A model generated the notes under the pieces. That model saw only the letters and a list, made by a program, of their open reading frames with translations, ran no database searches and was not told where the DNA came from. A stretch of 64,000 bases of DNA from Narthecium ossifragum (lineage: Eukaryota > Streptophyta > Magnoliopsida > Dioscoreales > Nartheciaceae), in assembly GCA_963920575.1 (NCBI GenBank), contig OY986968.1:9851485-9915484 (forward strand). The letters run 5' to 3'. A program made the translations under genes and the position numbers. Within the stretch, counting starts at the first letter, position 1; each line of letters opens with the position of its first letter. Below are positions 24,461 through 35,958 of this stretch, in pieces.

Positions 24461-25380
24461 TGTCAAGCCCCGACCCAGAAAACCCATCCGAACCGGAACG
24501 TGAGGGACCTAAACCTATTCACTTCCAATATGTCACGATACGTTACAAATTTTACAGTTAATTTGAACAATTCGACTTCCGATGGCAAAACTATAATTCT
24601 AACAATCTACTTATAGTTTTAAATCTAAATTCAATATTAGACAAAAAATGATTCTATAAATTCGGCATCAGAATTATGCGAAATAAACATCAAGTACATA
24701 CTTACATAAAAAATCCTCAAAAAGGAAAATTATATATTTAATATAATCCTCAAATTATAACTGTACAACAAAAATCTATAAAAGTACAACTGGGCCCTCA
24801 GGATCCTCAATTACCTCCTGAAGTCGACGCGCCGCCAAAGGTCTGTCCAACTAGAGTTACGGTAGAAGAGCTAGCGCTTGCACCTGCACACGTAGCCCAG
24901 GTAGGAGTGTAGAACAAAGCTCGGTAGGGCTCTACTCTACCTCACACTGAAAGGAAAGGGAACTACAAAGTCCCAGGTTCCATCTCATCTTTAGGGGAAA
25001 TTCACGTTGTGTCCACCGCCTACCCCAGGGTACGCTCTATGTGACCTCGACTATCAACAATCATCCTTCTCTACAACCAAGCGCTCCAACGCTGAAACAA
25101 CAGGCCTACAAGCTTCGATGAGGCTAACCAAACAATTAAACACTACATGCAATCCAAATTTCAGCATTACGATGGCATGCACTGGCCGTCAATCAAAGTT
25201 CTACAACATGGCACACCCTTGGCCAAATAATAAGAAATAATAATAAGCAAAGTAAATCACGTAAGCTAGGACACACCTTCGGCCCATTTACACTAAGCAT
25301 TCTTGAGGGCCATTTAACTATCTAAACATCCTAAGGGGCATGACTCCCTTGGTTCAACCACGAAGCCTCACATAGGACTT

Positions 25381-25415
<35 letters not shown>

Positions 25416-26758
25416 CACAATTCACATCTATAGCATGGCATGTTTCTCAATTAAAAGCTAATTAACCACTAGAATAAGAACTCAATAGGAATGCCGAAAA
25501 GCCGATATTTAAATATCCAAAATCTACCAAATTAGGCACACTAAACCTAGACGTCACTAAGATCATCCAATTTAAAGGTTCAAGATGAATTAAATCAGAG
25601 AAATCATCAAAATCTGAGAAAACACCGTAAATTCGGATTACTACAGTAACGATAGGTTAGAGAAGGTGAATTCTTCGCAATTCGACCTCCAAACGACGTC
25701 AAATTTCAAATTAAACAAGATCAAATATAGGAAAGCATGCTAGGAGCATCATATCCAAGAATTGGATCAATTAGATATCTAATTTCCAAGGAATTTACTA
25801 ATGTTCTTCCTAAGTTCTGTTTCGACACAGTTTCGAAGCAAATTCTAAAACATTCGTAGTCAAATTTGAAAATTATGAAATCAGTTGGGTTTGGAAATAG
25901 ACTCAAGGATCTACAACTTTTAGGTTGAAGATTTCCTGAGATTAGGTACGTACGAGACGGAAATCAAAATAGAACACGGTAGTTTCAGCAAGAACAGAAA
26001 TTCCGGTAAATTAGATAGAAAAGATGAATAAATCCGATATAAATCAAAATCAAATCATTCCAAACTTAAATCAGTTATTAATCAACCCTATGAGGATCAT
26101 CTAGTCTAGGATGAAGAAATCGAAGGATTAACGGCTAAAACACTTAATTACACCTAAACACATGTTTAGGTCAATAACACCCACCTTAATACGCTAATCC
26201 CTCACTAATCCTTAATCCGACCTAGGTGCCCTAGATCGGTTCTTCCACTTGCTGTCATCGCCCCAAATCCACTGGAATACCCTCTCTCTCGAAACCCTAG
26301 CAACGGCGGAGAAAAGAAGGAATGAAGAAGGAAAGAAGAAGAAACAGAGGAGCTGGCAGCTGCTTATACTAGTCGTGACCGATCAACCCCATAAAGCAGC
26401 GATCGGTCAAACTAGGTTGGTTCATCACCCTGACTAACACCTGGCAAGCCGATCAATCACTCCAAGGCCGAAGGATATCCTAAAGACAAGCTTTCGACAG
26501 CTTTTGCGCCCAAGCTCGGATCTTCCAATCCCAAACCCGTATAGGGTTCTAACAAGCATATTCATCATTCATGAGGCCGTGTGTGCACTACGCAGGTGTG
26601 ACACTGACTGCAAAGGCATAATTTTACCAAAATGGCCTTGGGGTCCAAAATATAGATGCGATCAACCAATCACAAACCAAGATCAACCGAGCCGAACCAA
26701 CCAAACTAGACCCTCGACTTGACCCGGATGGACTGGGTTGCAAGTACGGGACCTCATA
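24461..26758 (-). mobile_element. Solo LTR (Tekay-related) with gctcg duplications
   Basis: On the minus strand it begins TATGAGGTCCCG at 26758 (TG changed to TA) and ends TCGGGGCTTGACA at 24461. Flanks are gctcg at 24456-24460 and 26759-26763. The sequence tracks the Tekay LTR families but is diverged. An (AC)n(AT)n microsatellite lies at about 25380-25416, and a small set of gatcggtc/gatcaatc motifs at 26370-26460. Confidence 0.9.
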
Positions 26759-26763
26759 GCTCG

Positions 26764-26867
26764 AGTCGACACAGTGAAATTGGAAGTTGGGGCTGCGGAA
26801 GAGGCAGTTGACTCGAAGGATGATGTAACACGGGCGCGACGCGGAGGCAGCACGAACGTGGCACAGA

Positions 26868-26870
<3 letters not shown>
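26764..26870 (+). pseudogene. Right part of the split reading frame
   Basis: Continues the frame at 24407-24460 after removal of the solo LTR. It becomes Arg/Gly-rich and runs into the poly-G tract, where any meaning is lost. Confidence 0.35.
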
Positions 26871-26899
<29 letters not shown>

Positions 26900-26900
26900 G
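26871..26900 (+). repeat. Homopolymer run of 30 G
   Basis: Uninterrupted G run at the start of a GC-rich tract. Such runs are rare in plant DNA and are hard to sequence, so the length may be inexact. Confidence 0.9.
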
Positions 26901-28560
26901 CGTGGCCAGCGAGCTTAGCTCGAGGCAGGTCAAGGGTGTGCCATTATGGCACTGTGCGGCGAGCGTGCGCGTGGGAGCGATGGTGGCGTGCTGGGAGGTG
27001 ACGCGCGGCATGGGGCCCCGGGTGGCACGACCGAGGCGCGCGGGTGTTGAGTCGGGCACGACATGGCGCGATAGCGGGGCGTGCGGCTAGGGGCACGCGG
27101 GAGTGGCGGCACGCGGGGGTGGCGTGTCACGACGGCTTGACGAGACCAAGGGGGGCGAGTGGCGCGGAGAGTGAGGTCGGCGCTGGCGATGGTTGCGAGG
27201 GAGAAGAGGGCGCATGAGAGGAGGAAGGAGGCCGGGAGAAGGAGGGAGAGGGTGAGACAACTGGTAAGGAGGAGAGGAGGTGAGGAGGTGAGAGAGTGGG
27301 AAGGGCGGTTGGGACATTAAGGAAGGAAGGGGAGGTGGAGTCCGGGTCGGAGAAGGAGAAGGAGACCAGCAGAATTGGAGTGGATGTGGGAGAAGGAAAC
27401 AGGGAGAGACAGTGGGGGTTAGAGTCGGAGTAGCGGTAGGAGATGGGGAGAGTCAGGTTGGGTATGGAATAGGGAAAGAGGAAGGAGGAAAGAAGGGAGA
27501 GAGAGGGACGACAGCCTGTGAGGGGGTGCCGGGTGGCGACGGTGAACTGGATGGAGCCGATCGGCGGCGACGGAGGTCGCAGCCGAGCGGGCAAATAGCC
27601 GCAGTTGGCCTGGGTTGCGACGTGGCTGCATGCAAGCAGCCTTGGGCCGCTGCCTCCCCGTGAAGTAGGTGGCGGAAGGGCCGGGCAGCGTCGAAGATGG
27701 GGAAGAAGAGGAGGACCGTAGCAAGGAGAGAAAGGAAGGAAAGAGAGAGAGAGGGAGAGAGAGACCGTGGGAGCGGCTTCGGCGGGTTGGGCGTGTGGGC
27801 GTGGTGCGCGGGGCTGGCGGAGGAGGGAGAAAGAGGAGGCCAGAGGAAAGGGACAAAAGAGGGAGGGGGGAAAGAGAAGGGGGGCGGCTTGGCCGTGGGG
27901 CTATCCGCACACGGCCAGCTTGACACCGGGGGCCAGTAGAGAGACAGGGGAAGAGCACGATGGCTAGACCAAGGAAAATGGGGAAGAAGCAGTACCTAGA
28001 AGAGAAGGGATCGCTAGCGAGGGTGCCGGCGATCTTCGATCCTTGGTCAGGAGCCCCAGGGAGTCGTTGACTTGAGAGCAAACTCCTTAAAATGATCCCT
28101 TCGTTAAAGGAACCGAGCTTGATAGCCGAAACCTTTGGGGGTTTTAATTATTTCTTAATATATTAACTAATAAGGTATGGGGCCCTTTATATATGCATCA
28201 TACAAAAGATCTAATCAGAGTAGAACACTGGGTTATTGACTTCCTACTCCAGTAATAACCTATTCTAGAAAGTTAGGAAGCAAACTAGGAAAGCACTTCT
28301 GGTGGGACCCAAAGAGGAGTAGCCGCCCGGCCTCTTGTGCGACCGGTTCCGAGGCCAGCCCGTGTTGGAGCCGGTTTGGTCTTGGGCCAGGGTCACATGC
28401 TGTCTTGTCAAGCGCGCCAAATCTAATTTTTGAAAGTTTAGATTTTGACACGTGACGGAAGCTATTTCCACCAAGTCGCAAGATTATCGTAATTGATACG
28501 GTCGTCGGTAAAATGGGCGTTAAAAATGCTTCTATTGAAAAACAATTGCTCTTTGACTTA
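26901..28560. other. GC-rich strand-asymmetric tract, then AT-rich flank
   Basis: 26901-28080 is strongly purine-rich on the plus strand, so the minus strand shows long Ser/Pro/Leu-rich frames (27127-28081). These overlap one another in several frames, have no domain and look like low-complexity shadows. On the minus strand a TATA-like tatataaag lies near 28187 with a C/T-rich tract downstream, so this could be a promoter and leader, perhaps of an LTR. No gene can be supported. Confidence 0.4.
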
Positions 28561-29310
28561 GGGCATGTTTGTTTCCATGGAAACAGGCCATTCCAGGATG
28601 GAATGGAATGTTATAGTCGCTGGAATTATTTTCCAGCTGTTTGTTTCGTTGGAACCGAATCCATTTTATTCAAAGATGCTTTCCAATATGTTTTTTTTCC
28701 AGCCATTGTTTCCGGCCCAAAAAGAGCCGGAATCAATTTCCAGCGGCCGCTGGACTCAAGTTTCCAGCGACCGATGGAAATATCATTCCATCAGTTGCGA
28801 GTCTCGCGACCTTTCGTCACTCTCCACCCCGATATCTCCCAAGCTTCTCTCTCGCGACGCCTAGGGTTTCCGCCGCCCATCCAAAGCCGCCAAGCGTTCG
28901 TGAGACCTAGCGCCTCTCCTCCGACCCATCCCCTCTCCTCCACTTCATCGTGGCCTCTAGGGTTTCCGGCGACCCTTTCGATGTCTCTGAAGTGACTCAT
29001 GTTCCCCTCCACGAACGCGACTTCTTCCTCGTGGCCAGATCTCCTCTCGGATCTTCAGATCTAAAGTGACGGCTTGGGTTTACGGCCGTGAGGTGCATCC
29101 CAAACCTCGGATCAACGGATCTAGGTCATGGCCTAGGGATTCCGCCGCCCACCCAAATCCTCCAATCTTTCGGATCTACACCGGAAACGTTTTCCTCAAG
29201 AGGTGACTTCGGATCCCCTTTCTCCTCTCTCCCTGATCCCCTTTCTTCTCTTTTTTCTTCATTTTTTGCCCAGATTTTGAATGGTTTTGGAGATTTGGGT
29301 TTTCCACTTC

Positions 29311-29760
29311 GTATTCTCGCGATTGATCCCCTTTCTTTTCTTCGTTGATCCCGGATCTACATCATATGAGCTGATCCCCATAGTTGTGGTTTTTTTTTCT
29401 TTTCCATTCATTTTTTTTTCCCAGTTTCGCATATTTGGGTTTTCCAAATCGTATTCCCGCGACTGATCCCCTTTCTTCTCTTGGTAGATCTCGGTTCTAC
29501 ATTGTATGTCATGATCCCCATAGTTGTGATTTTTTTTTGTTTTCCATTCATTTGTTTTCCCAGATTTCGCCTGGTTTTGCACAGTTGGGTTTTCCGGTTC
29601 GTATTCCCGCGACTGATCCCATTTCTTCTCTTGGTAGATCTCGGGTCTACATTGCATGTCCTGATCGCCATAGTTGTGGCTTTTTTTGTTTTCCATTCAT
29701 CTATTCTTCCCAGATTTTGACTGGTTTTGTATAGTTGGGTTTTCCAGTTCGTATTCCCGC
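29311..29760 (+). repeat. Three ~150-bp tandem repeats in the PIF/Harbinger element
   Basis: The landmark gtattcccgcg recurs at 29311, 29451, 29601 and 29751, giving periods of 140, 150 and 150. Each unit contains cttggtagatctcgg-like and ccccatagttgtgg-like blocks and a T-rich run. Confidence 0.9.
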
Positions 29761-29915
29761 GCTAATGTAGATGTAGGATCTACATTGTATGATCTAATCC
29801 CCATGATCTGATCCGCATAGTTGCAGCTGAGGATTTTGTCTGATTTTATCGCGGTATGATATGATATGTTGAGGTCTGTGAGGTCTGTGATATGTTGCCC
29901 TTGTTGTTAGTTTAT

Positions 29916-30715
29916 GTCTTCTGGTATGATATGATATGTTGTTGTTTTTAGTTTAGGTCTCCTAGCATGAGATCTTCTAGTGTGATTTTGTCTGGCTGTT
30001 ATCCTTTTTCCTGCGCATTATATGTTGTTGGATTGATATAAATTGCTATTACATGCTATTGTTGAAACATCAATACTGATCTTCTTAATTGCTGCCTATT
30101 ACATGCTATTGTTGAAACATCAATACTGATCTTCTTAGTTGATGTCTTCTGGTATGATATGATATGTTGCTGTTTTTAGTTTAGGTCTCCTAGTATGAGA
30201 TCTTCTAGTGTGATTTTATCTGGCTGTTATCCTTTTTCCTGCGCATTATATGCTGTTGGATTGCTATAAATTGCTATTACATGCTATTGTTGAAACATCA
30301 ATACTGATCTTTTTAATTGCTGCCTATTACATGCTATTATTGAAACATCAATACTGATCTTCTTAGTTGATGTCTTCTGGTATGATATGATATGTTGCTG
30401 TTTTTAGTTTAGGTCTCCTAGCATAAGATCTTCTAGTGTGATTTTGTCTAGCTATTATCCTTTTTCCTGCGCATTATATGTTGTTTGATTGCTATAAATT
30501 GCTATTACATGCTATTGTTGAAACATCAATACTGATCTTCTTAATTGCTGCCTATTACATGCTATTGTTGAAACATCAATACTGATCTTCTTAGTTGATG
30601 TCTTCTGGTATGATATGATATGTTGCTGTTTTTAGTTTAGGTCTCCTAGCATGAGATCTTCTAGTGTGATTTTGTCTGGCTGTTATCCTTTTACATGCTA
30701 TTGTTGAAACATCAA
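29916..30715 (+). repeat. 228-bp tandem repeats, about 3.5 copies
   Basis: gtcttctggtatgatatg starts at 29916, 30144, 30372 and 30600, an exact 228-base period. Each unit contains a 50-base internal duplication (acatgctattgttgaaacat). The last unit is partial and ends about 110 bases before the transposase start codon, so the array is probably promoter or leader sequence of that gene. Confidence 0.92.
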
Positions 30716-30822
30716 AATGTCTCTCTCTCCTATACCTACTCTTCGTGTTTTGGAGTGTTGATTATGTCAAACGCTAAGTGTAGCTATGATCGTTCGTGTT
30801 TTGACATGTTGCATTGTTATAG

Positions 30823-32150
30823 ATGGACAGTGGTGACGAACAGTATCGAAGGCTAGCGGTATTATGGGCTGTCTACACAATTATGGTCACGATCGTGCAC
30901 CGCTATTATCTAGAGTCAGGCACCCGTGTTGTGGCAATGCCGCGGGAGTCTCGTGATGAGGCACGGAGACGGCATATGGCTAGGATCCGAATGCCTAGGT
31001 CAGATTATTGTGTCGCCTATATCCGCATGGATGTAGATGCACTAGACGAATTGGCATGTCTTATGAGACATCGTAATCTACTTACGGATACTGATCAGAT
31101 TAAGATCGAAGAACAACTGTGTATCTTTCTACACATTGTCGGTCACAACACAAAAAATCGTGTTATGCGGGCGGAATTTCTTCTATCGGGTGAGACAATC
31201 AGCCGCTATTTCAACGCGGTCTTGAAGGCGATATGCGGTATTCGTGACCTGTACATGCAGCAAGCAGGGCCGAACACACCCCCCGAAATCCTAGGAAGCC
31301 CATCATACTACCCTTACTTTAAGGTACACCAACATGCATTGACACTGATTTTTAAAATTCACCTCCATTTGCACACGTTGCGATGGCATGCTTCCTTGTC
31401 ACACATGTAGAACTGCATCGGCCTTATAGACGGTATGCACATAGATGCCACCGTTTCAGCGGACATAGTAATACGGTTTCGAGGGCGAAAAGGAGTGACA
31501 CAGAATGTGCTGGCCGCTTGTATACTCAATCTTCGATTCACCTACGTACTTGCTGGATGGGAGGGTTCAGCCAATGATTACACCGTCCTAAAGGACGCTA
31601 TTTCACGCCCACCAGATAGTAGGTTAAAGACAATTGAAGGTATATGTTTTCGTGCACCGGTTGATTAAGACCTGATGAAATAACTCCTACGTCGCGCATT
31701 GACACTTGATTAAACTTTCACCTTATAGGCAAGTACTACCTTGTGGACGCGGGTTACCCCACGAGCCCCGGTTTCATTGCTCCGTATAGGGGTGTGAGAT
31801 ATCACTTGAAAGAGTTCTCGTCGAGCAATGGCCCAAATGACAAGTACGAACTGTTCAATCTTCGTCACTCGTCTCTTAGATCTAAAATTGAACGAGCTTT
31901 TGGCCTGCTCAAGAACTGGTTCAAGATCATTGCATCACATCCATTTTTCCCTTTTAAGACGCAAGTTGCGATTGTGCACGCATGTTGCATCATTCACAAC
32001 TTCATTTTGACTGTGGATCCAGCTGACCCGTTAATGGATGTCGATGTACCCCTGGATGACGAACCGGGGAATACCCAAACACGGAATGCTAGGGAGCAGC
32101 AAGAAGAGCGGGGTGTATGGCTCGATATTCGTGAACAAATCGCGCAATAA
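30823..32150 (+). CDS. PIF/Harbinger transposase (HARBI1-like nuclease), three exons
   Basis: Exons 30823-31323, 31411-31639 and 31729-32150 are joined by two short GT-AG introns (87 and 89 bases). The spliced frame is uninterrupted, 383 aa. The apparent stop at 31408 is part of the first intron's ...tgtag acceptor. The N-terminal half has the helix-turn-helix region (EEQLCIFLHIVGH, then SGETISRYFN). The DDE_4 nuclease follows with CIGLIDGMH (Asp174), GSANDYTVL (Asp223) and KIERAFGLLK (Glu298), plus LVDAGYP. The family cuts and pastes elements at TWA sites and normally works with a Myb-like ORF1 partner, which I do not find here. Length and motifs are complete, so it may be functional if expressed. 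Confidence 0.9.
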
Positions 32151-33995
32151 ATGTGGGATAATTACGAGCCCAATCGCTAGATCAGCAATTGTTAATGTGC
32201 TTTCTCATGCAGACAGAGGAAATAGGGCTCCTTTTACTCTGTTTTATAACCTTTGATTGGATTGAAGATGCACATATTCCTTGGTTTGAGATGGTTTCAC
32301 CCTTTAATAATATGAACATCAAAGAGCACATTCGACAAAATCAAAGGTTGTTTGATTGATAAAGCAGGACAAAATTGCGATTAGATTGTAGAGCTAATCT
32401 GTTACCTCATGTCCACTTGTTGTGCTTGGAAATCTTTTCTTGAGTTGGGATTTGATATTATTTGTATAAGCAGCCGCCCAGGTAAGATCTATGGAATCGC
32501 TTGTATTGGTACATCACTTTAGTTTGAAATTCCTGGAGAACAAACTGTGATACCTTGGGGCCTACTGCTGATGTTTGATTGGTATTTCTCATGTGATATT
32601 CATATTTCAACAAAATTAGCACAGGAGAATACTGAGGGGTGATTGCAATAAGCTAATGAGTTTCCATCAGGTTTTTGCTTCTTTTGATGTCTATATCTAC
32701 TTGATTGATAACTTCTGTTGTTCTGTGATCTTTATGCTATTGTGATTTTATTGTGATTTTGTATGCTTTGACATATAATTGCTGCCTATTATATGTGGGG
32801 AAATGATGATATTGACCTGGGGAAATGATGCTTGTTTGATCACCTTATGCTTGCTGGATGATCTAGCTGTGATTTTGTATGCTTTGACATATAATTGCTG
32901 CCTATTATATGTGGGGAAATGATGATATTTAAATTGCTTACATTGGTGTCTTGGACGGCCAGAACATGGCAACCAGCCACTCATTGTTTGATCCCCTTAT
33001 GCATACTGGGTGGTTTTACTTGGGAAAATGATGCTTATTTGATTCCCTTATAATGCTTGCTGGTTTTACTTGGGGAAATGATGAAATATTATGGTGAACG
33101 AGGGAAGCAGTGGCTTGGTGATTTGGAAGGTCGAGTTTGTTCAGCAACCAATTGTCGCCATATAAGGGCGATGATGACATTGTTCTGAGCCTTTGATATT
33201 GCAATCGTATACAGCCACGAAAACAACAACAAATATATGGAAGACAAGTGATGTACAAATTCATTTTTTTTCATTCACTTCTGTAAACATATCAATTTGA
33301 CACTTGTGAATTGTTGTAATGTAAGAAATGAATCATTGAGTATTACAAATAAAAATTCTGGTATTACCTCAAAAGTTGTGTATTATTTTTAGGCTCAATA
33401 ACATTTGTTCGTATTTTTCCCGCTCTTAGAAATATAATTACAGGGCCATCTAGTTCAATAAAGGCAATGATCATGTCCAATTCCAAATAATGAAATAGTC
33501 ACCATATTTAAAAATGAACAACCATACACAATCGTCAAAAAAAAAACAATACCTCACATGAGCCAATTTGCAAATTTTCACCATCTCAAACAAAAAAAAA
33601 ACTTAAAGGCATCAAATATATATTTTCTAAATATACATATATTTAAATTAAATAAATAAATGTCATATGGGTATGCATCATAATACACATGAAAATAGTT
33701 TTTATCAAACAATTTCAAGAAAAAAGGGTGGTAATCTCACCACGGGTATTCTGGGGTGACCATAACCACCATTCCAATACCAAATAAACACAAAAAATGA
33801 CAAAGTTACAAGAAACAGTTTCCATTCCAATGCCAAACAAACAGCAAAAGTGCCAGATTTCACAGAATTCTGCATTCATTCCAGCAGCAAACAAACAGAA
33901 ACAATGTAATTCCATTCCAGTCCATTCCATTCCAGTGAAAAATATTTCCATTCCAGCATTCCATTCCAATCCAGTCCAATGAAACAAACGTGCCC
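32151..33995. other. 3' part of the PIF/Harbinger element without a visible ORF1
   Basis: AT-rich. It contains repeated blocks ttgctgcctattatatgtgg and ggggaaatgatgat, but the longest frames are under 90 codons with no Myb/SANT pattern. The last 250 bases are the subterminal ccattcca-rich zone. Confidence 0.6.
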
Positions 33996-34361
33996 TTAGG
34001 TATGATGTCAGTTACCGGAGGAAAAGAGAGAAATGGAAGTGAATGGAGGACATTGTTTCATGCTGTATGATTTGCAGATCACAAGATAACACCTCGCTAG
34101 GCTTACGCTCTATTATTGAGTTTTTACATTTAGGCTAAATTTTCAATTAGTACTCTGTAGTTTGACCGAAATTTTTATGTGGTCCTTATATTTCAAAAAG
34201 TTACAATACAGACCCTCAAATTTAATAATCGCTCTTATGTAGTCCGCCACGTCTCCCGCCGTGAGCTACCGTCCGTGATCTGACGGAAAGTGGGGCCACG
34301 TGCGCCGCACGTGACCCCACGCTGTCGCTCCCCGTTACCCCGTGAGGGACTTAACAGGGTG

Positions 34362-34916
34362 GTCACCCTCACCGTCAGATACATCACCAACCGCGCCCGG
34401 TACACAATCCGCCCGCACACCGGCATCATCCCGCCGCTCGCCACCCTCACCGTCGAGCTCACCTACTTGGCCCCGCTCCACTCGTCCCTCCCAGACTCGT
34501 TCCCCAACTCGGACGACTCGTTCCTCCTCCACAGCGTCATCTTCCCCGGCGCCGCCTCGGGTTCGACCCCCGACTCGGTTCCCAGCGACTGGTTCACCGC
34601 GAAGAAGAAGCAAGTGTTCGTGGATAGCGGGATCCGGGTGTTCTTCGTAGGATCGGCCGTGTTGACTCTTTTGGTGGGGTCGGACGGGTCCATGGAGATG
34701 ATTAGAGAGGTTTTAGAATGGAGCGATCCCAAGTGGAGATCGGTGGACTCGATGGATTCAGAAGGGCGGACGCTGCTGCACATGGCTATCGGGCGGCGCC
34801 GGCCGGATCTGGTGCAGTTGCTGCTGGAGTTCCAGGCGGACGTGGACGCGAGCGGGCGCGCGGGGCGGACGCCCCTGGAGTGGGTTCTAGGATACTTCTT
34901 GGGGGGAGGGTTGTAG
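34362..34916 (+). pseudogene. Vapyrin-like fragment (MSP domain plus first ankyrin repeat)
   Basis: The frame shows MSP/VAP-type sequence ([20 protein letters not shown], then [20 protein letters not shown]), the linker [16 protein letters not shown] and one ankyrin repeat ([20 protein letters not shown]). This order matches vapyrin, a plant MSP plus ankyrin protein needed for arbuscular mycorrhizal entry, or one of its paralogues. The beginning of the MSP domain and the remaining ankyrin repeats are missing. The frame opens inside the left TIR without an ATG and stops at a TAG at 34914. Captured fragment, not a working gene. Distinguishing vapyrin from a vapyrin-like paralogue needs alignment. 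Confidence 0.85.
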
Positions 34917-34959
34917 TTGTAGAAGCGGGCAGAGCCGGGTCTTGACTTCGACAACATAT

Positions 34960-35368
34960 GAGGGAGTTTTGAGCTGCCGATGGCCGGCGAAGGAGATGGA
35001 GAGAAGCCACGGTGCAAAGGCGGAGGCGGATGCGGAAGCGGAAGCAGTGGCGTAGGTGGTAGTTGGTGTGTCGACGGGGGGAGAGGCATAGGTGGTAGTT
35101 GGGGTGTCGACGGAGGGAGAGTGGATGCGGCAATGGAGGTAGGTAAGGGGTTGTTGGGATCGGGAAGGAGTATGGGAGGCGTGTCTGATCGGAGACGGTG
35201 AGAGGCTCGCTGGAGGCGAAGCGAGTGAGGGCGGAGGGAGCGGAGGTAGTCGGAGTGGGCGGAGGCGAGGAGATGGCGAGACAGGACGACCTCCTTCATT
35301 AGGCGGCGCCGCTCCTTGCACCGCCGCACAACGTCCTCGTTGTCCAGCCGCGACGCTGTGCACCCCAT
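34960..35368 (-). pseudogene. DUF630/DUF632 protein fragment (NRG2-like N-terminus)
   Basis: Begins at an ATG at 35368 with MGCTASRLDNEDVVRRCKER and continues RRLMKEVVLSRHLLASAHSDYLRSL, the N-terminal DUF630 block of plant myristoylated DUF630/632 proteins. After SLR the conserved text moves to another frame (ALTRFASSEPLTVSDQT), so there is a small deletion or frameshift. A Pro-rich linker and SSKLPHML follow, as in the family. The DUF632 half is absent. The long 344-codon frame covering 34463-35497 combines this with antisense of the vapyrin piece and is not a real gene. Confidence 0.85.
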
Positions 35369-35434
35369 CGCTCGCCACCCCGTCTCTCGATTTCGTCGTC
35401 TCTGGCAATGGGGGCTCCTCTTGTGAAACCCGAT

Positions 35435-35600
35435 AGACCTGGCCTCGGGCAATGAGGCGTCGGAGGAGAAGCTGGCGGCGCTGATGACCATTGTCATGGC
35501 GTGCGTGCGTGAGCGTGTCCCCCGATAGCCGTCCGGCGACCAAGGAGTTGTTGAAGATGGTCAAGGACGCGAGGGGGAGAAGAAGGGTTTCTGAAATGTT
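35435..35600 (+). pseudogene. Receptor-kinase C-terminal fragment
   Basis: GNEASEEKLAALMTIVMACV in one frame is followed, after a small shift in the gcgtgcgtgcgtgagcgtgt tract, by SPDSRPATKELLKMVKDARG in another. A-AC, then DSRP--KE-LKM, is kinase subdomain XI as found in plant LRR receptor kinases. Only this last segment is present. The frameshift lies in a short GT-rich repeat and may have come from slippage. Confidence 0.65.
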
Positions 35601-35958
35601 GGCCACGTGGCCAACTACCCTGACCGCCCCGTTAAGTCCCTCACGGGGTAACGGGGAGCGACGGCCTGGGGTCACGTGCGGCGCACGTGGCCCCACTTTC
35701 CGTCAGATCGCGGACGGTAGCTCACGGCGAGTGACGTGGCGGACCACATAAGAGCGATTATTAAATTTGAGGGTCTGTATTGCAACTTTTTGAAATATAA
35801 GGACCACATAAAAATTTCGGTCAAACTACAGGGTACTAATTGAAAATTTAGCCTTACATTTATTATCCGGAAGGATTGAATTAATAAAGTTATTTCTCAG
35901 GGCAGTCATGATTTGCATGTATTGGACACTATCTTGTACGAGATAATTCATTCATTGA

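Larger units (their letters stand above)
28561..33995 (+). mobile_element. PIF/Harbinger DNA transposon, 5.4 kb
   Basis: Ends are GGGCATGTTTGTTTC and, inverted, GGGCACGTTTGTTTC. TTA lies immediately outside on both sides (28558-28560 and 33996-33998), the standard PIF/Harbinger duplication. Both subterminal regions are full of short ggaatgga/ccattcca blocks in alternating orientation. It contains a transposase gene, two tandem-repeat blocks upstream of it, and a 1.5-kb downstream part where no ORF1 (Myb/SANT-like) protein is visible. Confidence 0.95.
34133..35853. mobile_element. Pack-MULE with fragments of three host genes
   Basis: Long terminal inverted repeats of about 235 bases (34133-34367 and 35619-35853, starting GGCTAAATTTTCAATTAG) are flanked by identical 9-bp duplications ttacattta (34124-34132 and 35854-35862). 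This is the Mutator signature. No MURA transposase is present. The interior is GC-rich and made of pieces of unrelated host genes: a vapyrin-like MSP/ankyrin fragment (+), a DUF630/632 fragment (-) and a kinase tail (+). Mobilisation would need MURA from another element. Confidence 0.95.

Noticed and set aside
27127..28081. Long Ser/Pro/Leu-rich minus-strand ORFs as secreted or proline-rich proteins
   Set aside because: Several overlapping frames of the same low-complexity purine-skewed DNA are open at once. No domain, signal peptide or sensible start is seen.
31408..31410. In-frame TAG as an inactivating stop in the Harbinger transposase
   Set aside because: It is the end of a GT-AG intron (31324-31410), and splicing joins YPYFK to NCIGLIDGMH as in the family.
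34463..35497. 344-codon minus-strand ORF as a real gene
   Set aside because: It fuses a DUF630 start (in frame only to SLR), Pro-rich text and the antisense of the vapyrin-like fragment, all inside Mutator TIRs.
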